A DNA stretch of 64,000 nt. Origin: Notospermus geniculatus (taxonomy: Eukaryota > Nemertea > Pilidiophora > Heteronemertea > Lineidae). The stretch's first letter is position 1. Every line of letters begins with the position of its first letter. The position numbers were made by a program, and so were the translations under genes. Positions 41,108 to 52,389 of this stretch are shown here, piece after piece. Location: positions 343,520 through 407,519 of the forward strand of contig NMRB01000045.1 of the NCBI GenBank assembly GCA_002633025.1, read 5' to 3'. The notes under the pieces are model-generated. The model saw only the letters and a program-made list of their open reading frames with translations. It was not told the DNA's origin and did not search any database.

Positions 41108-41463
41108 CCATTTTTTGAAGATTTTGTCATGATAATATTTTGCCATATCGCTTGATTGCATTGCAGTAGAAATGAGATCTTGGTGTCCACATATAGGTTT
41201 CTTGATGCGCTCTAAACAATTATGATAATTAGATGCCCATCAGAGGTCAAGGTTAAGGTAAAAAGTCAAGGTCAACTCAGAAATCAACGAAAATATGCAC
41301 TTCCGCCACAAACAGTGACTGAGCTAGGTCACTTTGAAGATCACCATCATGCAACCCAGGTTGTCAAATGCATTCATGACGTCCCAATTTCCACATCACA
41401 GTAAGGTATGCTCCACCAAAAATAATGAAGCCTAATTTTTTTCTCAAAAGCCTGAGTACTTAA

Positions 41464-42007
41464 CACTTTCACGCCCAAGACCGTGATATCACGGTATCAG
41501 TTAAGTGGCCGACACCACCACATTCTTTTGCTCATAACTCAGATTGAGCTGAAATTAGGTGCAAATGAAAATGGGGCTACCGCCCCCTCTCTTAACCGCG
41601 GATTTAGCGACATTTTTTTCAAAAATCGCGAAAAAATACTTTCAAATCGGATGCGTCGCTGGAATTGACGTTGTTGGAAAGGACTTTTGCCGCACTGGCG
41701 GTCTACATGTCCAGTTTGCACGCCGCACCACCGAGAAATATTTAGCAAATTTATTTGTACGTCAGTGTGCTTAAAATTGGCCCAGTCGAATGGCAGCGCT
41801 GGCCATTTCAAAACGCGCCAGTGCGCGAACGCCACGTCGCAGGGGCTTCATTCACGAATGAAATAACGAGCGTGCTCTTGTCTATTTACTGTTAAAAAAT
41901 GGCCTCGAAATCATGAACGGTTAAGGAGTATGAGCAAAATTACTAGACCCATGTCGGACCCCCTGCAAAAAGACAGTCTTTTCCAATAATGGCCGGGATT
42001 GAAAGAG
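41464..42007. mobile_element. Possible TTAA-flanked MITE
   Basis: The left end CACTTTCACGCCC and right end (inverted) CTCTTTCAATCCCGGCC are similar, and TTAA adjoins both (41460-41463 and 42008-42011). The interior has no supported coding sequence. The inverted repeats are short and imperfect, so the call is tentative. Confidence 0.5.
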
Positions 42008-42079
42008 TTAAGGTTTCCAAAAAACGATATATTGTCCATGTTGCAATTTGTGGTGGGCTGGCCCTATTTGTGGCCTAGT

Positions 42080-42510
42080 TTTACTGGCCTACGTATAAAC
42101 GAAAAGCTGCATGAACAACCTACAAAAACGAAAAGGAATATTGTGCGATCCACCAGCAATCCTTCGTTGAAAGCCATTAACAAATTATTTCCTGTTGACA
42201 AGTCAAAACGGCCACTGCGAATGCGCGAGCTTCCGACAAATCTCCATGACAATGACCGATAATTGCAACTCATCTGAAGATGAGGTTAGACTTCGTAATT
42301 AAGTCATTGCCTTGGATAATTCACGCATGCGCAGTTCGATCTGACATACTGCTTTATGGTTATACTAAGGAAACACATAAGTACGAACGCAAAGCTGGGC
42401 GAAAAACCAACCAAAAACAACAAATTGTGCGAGCCACCGGCATTCCTTCGTTGAAAGTCATCTTCCGTCAGAACAAGTCAAAATCACAACTGCGCGTCCA
42501 CTAGTTTCCG
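42080..42510 (+). repeat. Diverged tandem duplication, ~255-bp period
   Basis: The first unit (about 42100-42255) contains ATTGTGCGATCCACCAGCAA, TCCTTCGTTGAAAGCCATTA and CAAGTCAAAACGGCCACTGC. The second (about 42355-42510) contains the matching AATTGTGCGAGCCACCGGCA, TTCCTTCGTTGAAAGTCATC and AAGTCAAAATCACAACTGCG. Both are translated-looking, but neither frame is long. Confidence 0.65.
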
Positions 42511-42980
42511 AGAAAAATGACCTTTAATATAACTCTAGATTGTTGTTTTTGTTGTTGTTGTCATCAAACCTGCATGTCTTATTTGTACCTTCTAGAGGTG
42601 TAAGGTTCACATATCAAATGGGTTAAATATTTTGCCATGGGAACCGAGATAATCCATGTCGAGTTTTATGCCTATCAGCACGCTGCTTTGAAAACTCTTT
42701 GGCACGTTGGCAACGGACGCTATTGCGCTACCATGGCTATGCACATGATCCGCTCAGCCAATAAGAAAGTGTCTAAGCCGGGCCCAGCTTGGTTACGGGT
42801 TGCTCGGCGCTCTATTGGCCCACTCTCTTAACGCCATCTGTTGACAAACCCAGGGAACTTTACGAAGTGAAGCAGCTGTGCACAGCGGGTAAACCGAATG
42901 GGGCCCGGTACACAACTGCGTAGGGAGATTAGGCTATCGGCGACTGCGTCTGGGATCACGAAGAGGGAACTAAGATCTAC

Positions 42981-43693
42981 AGTGGGTTGCAAAAGTATTG
43001 ATACAGATGTTTTTTTTTCACCTCATTCGCAAATTATGCTGAGATTCGAAGTAATATTCATACATGTTAGTTATCACATAAGAACTCAACTCTCAAAACA
43101 AAAATCTTTAATTTTCTTTTAACTGATCACAAAAATATCGAAATATCAAAATATCATGAAAATCCTACTTTCTTCTCATTGCAATAAGATTCTGAAAAAT
43201 CCCTGAAATATGAATCTATAACTATTGTAAGATCCTGTTGATTAAATCGGTTAAAAAATATCATCTCACTTTCGTGGTATTTGATAATGTCAAAATGGTA
43301 TCGAAAATGAAAAAGAAAAAGAAAGTGAAATTTCATAAAAACTCCGTTCCCATGCTAAGTTTAGTCATTTTTGGCGTTTTTTTCAAAATATCAATAACAT
43401 TAAAACGAGAAAAGATTTTATGACAGTTTTTTCACCATGCACCTCAGAAATCATTGTAGAATCACATTCCAGTCACTTTTTTTGATATTCTTCAAAGTAA
43501 AAAAAAGTATGAATTCCATGATATTTGAGATCGTGATATTTTCGTGATATTTTGAGAGAAATTCGATTTTTTTTGTTCTGAAATTTGAGTTCCGACGTGA
43601 TAATTAATATATATGAAGATGAGTTCAAATGTCCACATAATTTGCGAATAAGATGAAAAAAGTCATTGGTATGAATACTTTTGCAACCCACTG
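42981..43693. mobile_element. Non-autonomous Tc1/mariner-type element
   Basis: CAGTGGGTTGCAAAAGTATT at the left and the inverted GAATACTTTTGCAACCCACTG at the right are flanked by TA on both sides (42979-42980 and 43694-43695). The inverted similarity extends inward through CATTCGCAAATTATG and beyond. The 713-bp interior encodes no transposase. The end sequence and TA duplication are characteristic of Tc1/mariner. Confidence 0.88.
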
Positions 43694-43779
43694 TATACAA
43701 AAATGAGAATTAGAATGACGTTCTAGAGCAGCAGAGATTTACGTCATCATGCAAGACAGCGTTGTTTAGGTCTTACTCG

Positions 43780-43965
43780 AAAAGCCCGAAAATCGAACCC
43801 ACCGCAAAGCACTATCCCATCCCTACTGAACACGATAACCAACGAATCAAATCCCCAACCCCACTATAGGCCCACGATTAGAACCCATCGCAAAGCGCTC
43901 TCCCACCTGCCCTGATCACCAAGACCCGAGAATCGAACCACCACAGAGCAATATCCAACTACCCC
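43780..43965 (-). repeat. Degenerate tRNA-like units in tandem
   Basis: Three B-box-like words on the minus strand (from AAATCGAACCCACCGCAAAG, ATTAGAACCCATCGCAAAGC and GAGAATCGAACCACCACAGA) are spaced about 70 bases apart, each followed by a similar CTATCCCA-type stretch. They look like eroded tRNA-derived units in head-to-tail order. Confidence 0.4.
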
Positions 43966-44337
43966 TGCGCGTATATCTTAGGGCCTACTACTATAATACG
44001 AGAGCCTCGACTTACACATGCAAATGAGGGGTCGTGACCTCACAGAACTCACACTGGATTGGGCGGGGAAAGTGGGTCGTGGCCTCCGACGGATTGTGCA
44101 TCATACTCACTACAGCTCAAGTAGAGTATAGCGGGCTAAGCCATGGGAAGCTTATGGTACTTCCTTGGTATAGCAGATCATGAAATTTTTGACTTGTCTT
44201 TGAATATAAACTTCTTTAAAAATCATCGCAAGTTTGTCTTGAGTAATACGTACATGTAAGGTGGTAGGCTTGATAGTAGCATGTGTGTTATGGATATTTT
44301 GACTACTGTAATTTATTTGCATTTGATTATCGCGTAC

Positions 44338-44895
44338 ATGTACACCGTGGAGAATCGTCAGCGCATTCGCCGAGTTTCTCAGGTGGCAGCACTGTGCTCC
44401 GAGTCGAACATGGCGGCTGTGTCACATATTGATGTGTGTGTTGCCGACTAAAACGCGAAAGATGGAGAGTTTCGGTCGAGGTGAGCGAGTTTAAGTAAAT
44501 TCGAGGATGATCTAGTGATAATTTGCAATAGAACAAGCCGAAATATAGGTGCTGAAGGAGTGCTGTTTCTTTGTTTGAAGTGGAAATGTTCGTAGTGTAG
44601 GGCGGTTGTTTGATTGACCGCAGTTTCCACGGAGTGACACTTGAACTTTTCCACTTCAATGTAAAATCGACTACGTAATTCCAATTAAGGAAGCTTTAGA
44701 TTAATAGACGATAAACTGGAGATCATCCTCGGCATGGTCTAAGTGTGTATACCTTTCATCTTCGGTACATTTGCTCCCCGCTTTGGAGTTGACATCTTCA
44801 ACATTTGTGACACAGCCGCCATGTTCCGACTCGGAGCACAGTGCTGCCACTTGAAAAACTCGGCGAATGCGCTGACGATTCTCCACGGTGATGTA
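44338..44895. repeat. Inverted duplication with ~85-bp arms
   Basis: ACCGTGGAGAATCGTCAGCG ... GTGGCAGCACTGTGCTCCGA at 44343-44425 recurs inverted at 44806-44895 with few mismatches. One arm lies in a minus-strand frame (44701-44955) containing TVENRQRIRRVFQVAALCSE, so the arm may derive from an exon. About 380 bp separates the arms. Confidence 0.75.
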
Positions 44896-44959
44896 TAAAC
44901 CTCTTTCCTGCATGGTGCACTTGTTTTGGTTTCTCTTCTTTTGTTTGTATCTCATTGCA

Positions 44960-45036
44960 TTAACACTGTTTATTGTTTTTCAAGCCAATGTAATTTTTTT
45001 ATTAGGTAACAATAAACATTTTTGATTTGATTTGAT
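44960..45036 (+). repeat. LINE-type 3' tail (GATTT)n
   Basis: AACAATAAACATTTTTGATT then TGATTTGATAT resembles the 3' end of a LINE with a short pentamer tail. No coding part of that element was found upstream. Confidence 0.35.
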
Positions 45037-45137
45037 ATATATTGTTGTGTATACGTTTTGTATGACTATTGTCGGCTATGAGTTATATGTCGGGTTGTCA
45101 ATGCGCCTCAGGTCGAGGCCGACGTGGAGATGGAATA

Positions 45138-45172
45138 GGGACTTGGGAGGTTGGGAAGATGGGATCTTTGGG
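45138..45172 (+). other. Potential G-quadruplex
   Basis: Five GGG tracts are separated by 4-6 bases (GGGACTTGGGAGGTTGGGAA, then GATGGGATCTTTGGG). This satisfies the usual G3N1-7 rule. It lies at the start of a G-rich 112-aa frame (45069-45407) whose coding status is doubtful, although that frame has a CDRC-type cysteine group near its end. Confidence 0.55.
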
Positions 45173-45483
45173 AGGTAATACTGTGGAAGTTGCGAGATTG
45201 GGAGATGGTCCTGTGAAGTCGCCAGTGAATGGGAGGTTGGGAAGTGGGAGGTATGATGGGAGGGGATTTTGTGGAAGTTACAAGAATGAGAAATGCAGAG
45301 TGGGGAGGTCAGTGTTCATATGTGACAGGTGTAACATAGGTGAGTGTTTCTGTAGCTCAGTGTTCCCCAACAATAGACACGGCCTAGAATGGTTATTGTT
45401 GGGTTAGTTGCCGCTTAATCCGTCGGGAGGAAAACAAGAAGAAAAACACAGAAATACGGGGAACACTGATCGACGTTACACCG

Positions 45484-45671
45484 GCTCTGGCAACACCAGT
45501 CGCATGTCGCTCAGAAGTTGAGCCTCAACGAACTAAGATGACACCAGGAGATAATGGAAGAGAAATAGATTCTTTCAGATTTCACAATAGCCAGACAATA
45601 CTGAAAGTGACAAACATTTTGGTCTCAACCTTCCAAGCCGAGAGCGTCATGCGACTGGTTTTGCCAGAGCG
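45484..45671. mobile_element. Short MITE with GGCTCTGGCAACACCAGTCG ends
   Basis: The left GCTCTGGCAACACCAGTCGC is matched inverted by GCGACTGGTTTTGCCAGAGC at the right, with the adjacent ATGTCGCTC/GAGCGTCAT continuing the pairing. About 188 bp, no ORF. Confidence 0.75.
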
Positions 45672-46617
45672 GGTCACATATTTGCTTACAGCAAATTCCA
45701 TGTCATTCAGCTGAGAATGTTTGTGGAGGAGATCAAAGTGCATGGCCCCGTATAGATTATAGCCGATACGCTTCTCATGACGAAGTTTAACGCGGTGTTC
45801 ATGGTGTAGTTACACTGGTGGCCAGTAGGCGCCACTACCATCGATCTTTCTTTCGCTGCTGCGTGTTGCAAAAGTAGTTTCACCAGCAACCATGGCATCT
45901 TACCAAAATTAGGTCATCACCATGGGAATTTTCTTTCAGAGTGCGAGATGTTGTTTTTTCTCATCAGTAGGGGCAGCCCCGGTGACTGCCGTCAAGGGCT
46001 AGGCCTACACGATGATGTATGCACTGGCCTATAGGCCCAGCCTTCCTTTAGTAGCCTCGGTCTGCTCTGACACTCTGTGACTCATATCTGAGACTGGAGA
46101 GAACTTTACTAAGGCATCTCCATCGTCACAGACCACTGCACTGTCAGCAGGGTTAAAATCTGGGGTCGGCAGGCTGCAGGGAATGTGTGCTGGGTAAGGA
46201 GCGTGCAGAAGTCGGTGAAGTAATGGTGTAATGCTGACCCCTGGGGGAAAAGGGCGGGTCACCAACTTTTTTCCCTTACCGATATACGGTATCCATTACA
46301 AAAAAAGTCAGTGGACGGGCCCAGGTTCCAGGCCCAGGGAGCTGAGGACGAGGCCCGCAGAGCATGGCCCGTCTAAAATGAACTGGACTGTTGGTGAGAA
46401 GGCTTTACATGTATTGCAGGGGCAACGCCCCTGCAAACTTCTAGTACGTATAATATACAAAGAACGCTGCCGGTGAAAACTTTCGACAGGGTCTGATGAT
46501 TCAGATTTTCTATCATGAACACTCAGCAAAGCCCCCCACCCGGCCGCGAATTTTTTTCCCCAGTCTACATGTCCATTGCACATTCTATTCGGGTTCTGAT
46601 TGGCTGATAGTTTTTAT

Positions 46618-46694
46618 TAGTTTGGCCGAATGGTTAGCGCGTTGCACTATCAATCTGAAGATGGCTATTGGGATGGGTTCGAAACCCGTAACTG
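46618..46694 (+). repeat. tRNA-derived SINE head
   Basis: A box TTGGCCGAATGG and B box GGGTTCGAAACCC; the B-box region forms a proper T-arm stem (ATGGG/CCCGT). The acceptor is incomplete, so a SINE or pseudogene is more likely than a tRNA gene. Confidence 0.55.
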
Positions 46695-46919
46695 TGGATT
46701 TTTTTCTCTCTTTTCGAGTTTATTTTGTCTTCCTTTATGTCGCTTGTTAATATTAAATCCAGATACCGCACTAAATGTGTCACACAAGACACCTCTCGTC
46801 TCTTGTACTTGTGTAGCTAGCATAGGGACATGGGGCAAATGCCCCCCCCCCCCAATGAGGCAAATTGTTAAATAAAAAAATTCCAGCAAAATCAAATGGG
46901 ATAAAAGATCAGCATTGTT

Positions 46920-47052
46920 CGTGTTTCGGGGGGGGAGGTCCCCAGACCCCCGCAAAAACGGCCCCTTCAGGACCGAAGGAGAAGCCCACGTCCGTTGAGC
47001 TCATCTGCTTAAAATGTCCCTACCACACGGAAAAAAGCTAGCTACGGCCCTG
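46920..47052. mobile_element. Second copy of the CAGGGCCGTAGCTAGC MITE end
   Basis: GAGAAGCCCACGTCCGTTGA ... AAAAAAGCTAGCTACGGCCC repeats the sequence at 27990-28080. A GGGGGGGAGGTCCCCAGACC motif lies on its left. The poly-G/poly-C run here matches the homopolymer at the edge of the N gap at 27965, giving a clue to what is in that gap. Confidence 0.6.
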
Positions 47053-47354
47053 CCTCCTCCAAAATAGTACCTTCCACATTCCTGTCCCTTAGTGGAGAAT
47101 GTTTTCGTGTGGGCAGATATCTGTGTTCCCTGCCTGCAGCTTTCCTCTTAAAGCGAATCGAAATCGAAAAAAATTTGATTTAGAAATAGAATTTGAAAGG
47201 GGACGAATTTTCGGGAAAAATGTAAACAAACTTCTCCAGAATGTCAACAAAGAAATTTTCGTGCATTCTGATTGGCTGAATTTTGTGTTTACAAACACCA
47301 GCCAAACGTAAACAAAATCCGCTATCGATTCGCTTTAATGGGCATGTTAGAAGG

Positions 47355-47755
47355 TTTAATCACTATTGGGCAAGTCCACGGTAAAATTCATGATATTTTT
47401 TTACTAATATTGTTCAGTGCAGTCTCTGCAACTCATGGCACCAAAGGACAATTAAGTAGCCTGCATCATGTCAGGCTTGTGTACCGGTACTTCTATGCCC
47501 TGGTATGTATGAGTTAAGTTCGTTGTGATTCATAATTACTGCACTATTTGCTAATTAGTTACGTCCGTGACGCAACTAATTAGCAAGCAGTGCACTAATT
47601 ATGAATCGCAATGAACTTAATTCATACCAGGGGCGTAGAAGGACAAGGGTCTGATATGATGCAGGGTATTACATCTTTCTCTGTTCCCAAAATTTGCAGA
47701 AACAGCACTGGATATAGCGAAAACATGTTACTTCCGTGACCGTGGAATTACCCTA
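47355..47755. mobile_element. ~400-bp imperfect palindrome (MITE)
   Basis: The core GGTATGTATGAGTTAAGTTC ... GCTAATTAGTTACG is followed by its inverted copy CAACTAATTAGCAAG ... GAACTTAATTCATACC. Pairing continues outward (CTGCATCATGTCAGGCTTGT with the inverted right side near 47640-47668) and more loosely to about 47360 and 47750. The loop is only a few bases. Confidence 0.75.
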
Positions 47756-47769
47756 TTGCTATTACCGGT

Positions 47770-48980
47770 ACCTTCATTTGCGTAACAGTAGAAGATACTG
47801 AAAAAAACTTTGCTAATAAAGTTTATCAATCACTGACATAAAACTGTGTATTTTGTAAATAAGATGAATGTGTACCAGAATGCCAGAAATGTCCAGTTTG
47901 GTCATTTTTTGGGACGAACCAGTGGAATGCCAGTAAGGAATCGATTACCCAGTGTAAACTTGTATTCCAAATTCCCTGTAGAAATCCCTTAGGTAAAATC
48001 CCACTCTGCAATTGCGCAATTTGATTTCGCCAATTGACCAATACGCCTAGACGATTCCCAATCAGACTACTTCCATCATGGCGGATGAATATCCGTTCGT
48101 TTCGATGTCTCACTTTCTTTTTGTTTAAGAGGAGTGTTTTCACCCACCAAAAATTAACCAGCCAAAACCCATCACATTTGCGTTTCTTTTCAACTTTGAT
48201 GAGTAGATTAGACCGCCTATCGACTCCATTCCTTTTGGTCATTTGGACCTAATTCTGCAAAACACCATTTGGGATTCCCCGCAGTGGAGCCCGTATGGGG
48301 AAATATCAATCACGGCCAGGAGAGATAAAGTCTGATATGTATCTTCGCCATTAACATCGGGAGCGTATTGTTTGCAAGAAGGCTTGGAACAGAGAGGATC
48401 CGAAAAAAATCTTTCTTATACATACTGGCCGAGGTAAGTTGTGTTTACCCGAATTTGTTCGCCTCGGTTGGCTATCGCTGAGCAGGTGGTGACATCACCC
48501 ATCTATCAACATCTGGGCCTGGCCTAGACGGTAATATTGCGAAAATCATGTTTTCAAATAGGTATAGCCTATAGACCTTTCCGTCAACGACGGTTGTCTA
48601 AATTTCCTCATGGCGTCGTGGCCATTCATTGTCCAAGCATGATATAAAATTATCAAACACACCTATTGGTCAACTGACTGACAGCTCCTATTGTACAGTG
48701 CCACGTCATTCTCGTTTCTGACTGTTCCTCGCATTGTATTTAGTCTCGCGAACCAGCCGTTTAGTTCCGCAGTATACAAACGTCTGGCACAGAACGCCGT
48801 TATTGCTGTGACACAGTGCATTGTAGGTAATGTTGTAGACGGTCCCGTGACTTTAAGGTGGCTGCTTCCATTAATGGATTATATTTCACCTCACAGCCTT
48901 CCAAAATGTCTAAATCTGACAATGAATCGATTGGTGAAGTGATCTGAGACAGCGTACTCGACGGCATCAACTTACTGGAG
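47770..48980. other. Spacer, no supported gene
   Basis: A 138-aa minus-strand frame (47826-48242) and an 83-aa plus-strand frame (48691-48942) are present but show no recognisable domain or splice context. No repeats were identified. Confidence 0.35.
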
Positions 48981-48989
48981 ATGAATTTC

Positions 48990-50078
48990 GGGTAGTTTTT
49001 ATCCCCGGAACGGAATAGTTATTTTTGACGGAACGGAACATGTACAGTCTTTGACAAAAGTTTATCTCCACNATATCATAACTATGTAATAGCTCATCAG
49101 AAAAAAACACCTTAAAATCAACATTTTCATTATGTAATTTTTTGTGACTTTTGTTAACCAGCTTTGATAGCGTGAAACCTTCCAAATACTTTGCGATTGG
49201 TTTCATCAAAATCTGTCGAGTGGTTGCTGAGATATTTGAGAGTATCAAAATTTCGATGATTTTAAAATTTCCAATTTGCTATCCGTAGACAGAGCTCACC
49301 TGAAATCGTAGAAGTATGAAGTTTTAGCGTAAACTGGTAAGAAGTTAACTGTGTTTTTCAAAATATCAACATTTTAATACTTTGAAAAATATGCAATATT
49401 TCTACCCAAATAACGCAAAAAGTGCCAAAATTTTGTCAACCCATATTCTAAGGGTAGCTTTATCTAATGGCATCAAAATTTCCCGAAAAGCAGGAAAATC
49501 CCAAATTAATTACATGTATCAAACTTTTGATACATGTCATCTCAAATATCTCAGCAACCATTCAACACATTTTGATGAAACAAAGTACCAAATCCTTAGA
49601 AAGTTCCACTCTTATCAAAACTGCAACCAAAGTTACAAAAAATTACATAATAAAAATGATTTTTGGTGTTTTTTCTGATGAGCTATTACATTATTATGGT
49701 ATTTCCAAATATCCAAAATTGTGGTGCAAAAGTATGACCAACAAGATACTCTTTCATGTGGAACAAACAGTGTTAAAATTGGCCCAGTGATATATATATT
49801 CTATATGTTTTCCGTCAGGGCCGACGCTTTTGCATTATTGGGCCTGGTAAGTACGGAGGAGGCCATCACAAGCTACTCATGTTCCTCACTTGGACGGGGT
49901 ATTTTACTTGCCCTTGCAAAGACACAAGGTACAAGGCACCACGGCTTACTGGCCCAGATTGGCCCAGTAGTATTTGAAATATTCAAGATATCATGTAGAG
50001 ATAAATTTTTGGTCAAATACTGTACATGTTCCGTTCCGTCAAAAATAACTATTCCGCTCCGGGGATAATAACTACCCT
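48990..50078. mobile_element. hAT-like non-autonomous element with long inverted repeats
   Basis: The ends GGGTAGTTTTTATCCCCGGA and (inverted) GGGTAGTTATTATCCCCGGA continue through ACGGAATAGTTATTTTTGAC to GGAACATGTACAGT, about 57 bp. A second inverted pair of ~180 bp lies inside (about 49070-49255 with 49530-49700, sharing CTCATCAGAAAAAA and TTGCTGAGATATTTGAGA). TGAATTTC at 48982-48989 and TGAATTCC at 50079-50086 form an 8-bp target duplication with one mismatch. A single N at 49072 is in the left arm. Confidence 0.8.
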
Positions 50079-50464
50079 TGAATTCCAGGCTGAAAACTGA
50101 ACAGGAATTGTGTATCCGTATGGAAGACGGGGTCGAGAAACCCCAACTGACATTATATGGTGGTCGCCATGATGGGATCAGATGATCATTTCTCTTGCCC
50201 AATCAGCAGCGAGATTGTGATTTTCAAATAGGAGGAATCGGCCGATGAGAATGAATGACTAGCTCAGTCCCTGATTAGCCAATCAGCATCCAAACCAGGA
50301 TCTTGGTCTGCTCGTAGCAGAAGAAGTGGCGTTACACCACAGTCGAGTGCAAGAACGTGGGAACCAATCAGAACACCTGTTAATCACTAAGGAGTAGAAT
50401 GATTGGCTGATGGGAAATGTGATTGTTGGGGTCAGCCTTATATCTTAACAACAGGATACACGTC

Positions 50465-51495
50465 TATGGCAAGCGGATTGTCCAGTTATTCAAAAAACCT
50501 ATATTTTTGCATAAAACTTAGTTTTTGTGGATAAAATATAGGTTTTTTGACAAAAACTAATATTTTCTCCCAAAAAAAGTAGTTTTTGTCAAATAACTTG
50601 TATTTTTGCAATAAAACCTGGTTGTTTTCAATAAAACCAAGTTTTTTACGATAAAATATAGGTTTTTCAATCATCAGCATAAAACTTAGTTTTTTGTCTA
50701 AAAATGTTAGTTTTTCGGCAATAACTGGACATATAGCCAAGAAACTTATATTTATGCTTAAAAACCGGGTTTTATAGAAAAAACTTCGTTTTTCTTCAAT
50801 AAAACCAGTATTTTCGTAGAAAATATAGGTTTCTTGAATAACTGGACAAACGGCGTACAAAAACCTAGTTTTTATCACGAAACTTGTATTTTCTACCTCG
50901 TCCCACGTACACGATCCTTTGTCATATTGGGACGAGGATAGGAAACCTGGGGCCTATGGGTCATGATGTATATGGTTGCACGCACAGCACTACTGGGGAC
51001 GGGTATTTCGCAACCTCGTCCCGGCGAAATCATCTTGGTCAGTGGGGGCGAGGTTCAAAAAGGTAGGTTTCCATAAAAACTAGGTTTTTATCAAAAACCT
51101 ACTTTTTATGGCATAAAACTTGGTTTTAGTAAAAAACTTGGTTTTTTGACCAATAAACTTAGTTTTATGGAATAACTGGACATTTCAGTGCAGAAACTTA
51201 CATTTTTGTCGATAAAATGGGGGTTGTTTGGCATAAAACCAGGTTTTTTGCCATAAAATATAGGTTTTTGACAAAAACTAAGTTTTTTGATAAAAACCTA
51301 TATTTTATGAAGCAAAAAACTAAGTTTTCTTCTATAAAACTTGGTTTTAGACAAAAACTAGGTTTTTTGGGAGAAAATATTAGTTTTTGTCAAAAAACCT
51401 ATATTTTATCCACAAAAACTAAGTTTTATGAGCAAAAAACTAGGTTTTAGTGCAAAAATATAGGTTTTTTGAATAACTGGACAATCCGCTTGCCA
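50465..51495. mobile_element. Complete foldback element with quasi-palindrome arrays
   Basis: TATGGCAAGCGGATTGTCCA ... at the left and TGGACAATCCGCTTGCCA at the right are inverted ends. TACACGTC flanks both sides exactly (50457-50464 and 51496-51503). Nearly the whole element except about 50885-51060 is made of ~20-bp units in which AAAAC and GTTTT border a CTTAG, CTAAG or CTATA core. The 180-bp non-repetitive centre has no supported ORF. The 8-bp duplication is compatible with hAT-type insertion. Confidence 0.88.
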
Positions 51496-51503
51496 TACAC
51501 GTC

Positions 51504-52380
51504 CACGATTTTGCACTCGAGAGGCCTCTTATGACCCATACGCTTATCGGATCCCAAGATTCGAAACAGCGGCTGGATGACTACATTTGGTGACTTTAAG
51601 GGGGCGGTAGCCATAAGGAAGCGCACAGCAAATGGCGACTGAAAACAATTCATATTTTCTTCAAGCAAAAAAGGTAGCATCGATTTCATGTATTTCTATG
51701 AAATTGCTACTCTTGTTCTACACATCTGAATTGCAAACGATGTGCTTTCATCTTTCATTAATCAGCTAATTAAGCAAACAATGACACCCCCAATTTGACT
51801 TTTTCGTCATAGATTTCTCGGCAACAAGGCGACTGGGACCTGGCGTTGTACCACAAAATGTTGGGGAATACATATGTGCAGGTTCCGACGTTGAGTTAAT
51901 TTGCAAATTCTAATTCTTAGTAATGATAATTATGTAATTTGTGCCAAAAATTGGTCAAAAATGAGCTTTTTGAATATCTCCCGAATCCTCTTGAATAGTG
52001 AAGAAATTTCAACGTTGCGCCCTGCGCACAAATATACTGCTGCCAAATGAAAAGAAACCACTGAAGTGCGCGATGCCTGATGGAAGAGAAAAGTCTTCCC
52101 AAAATTGTCATATTTTGGCCTAAACACGCCTACGCTTTTCGAAATACGCGGGCTATTAAAGTAACCTCCTTATCGTCATTAAAATAGGCCTATGCGCACG
52201 GACGCACCGGGTGTATAAAAGCATTGTGCTGGACAATAATTTTGTAACAGTGTAGGTTTTGGCAACGAACCATGATCAGGTTGTCCTTGACGCCTAATTT
52301 ATGAGCAAGAGATGGTTATTCATAAATAAAACGGTTCAACTTTCGACCGCCGCACTATTGACGGCGCTGTAGGTTTCCAC
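51504..52380. other. Spacer, no supported gene
   Basis: Short frames only, no repeats recognised. Confidence 0.35.
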
Positions 52381-52389
52381 TACCGCCCC

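Noticed and set aside
44018-44065. Promoter with octamer ATGCAAAT and GC box GGGCGGGG
   Set aside because: The two words are suggestive, but no gene start or conserved arrangement follows them.
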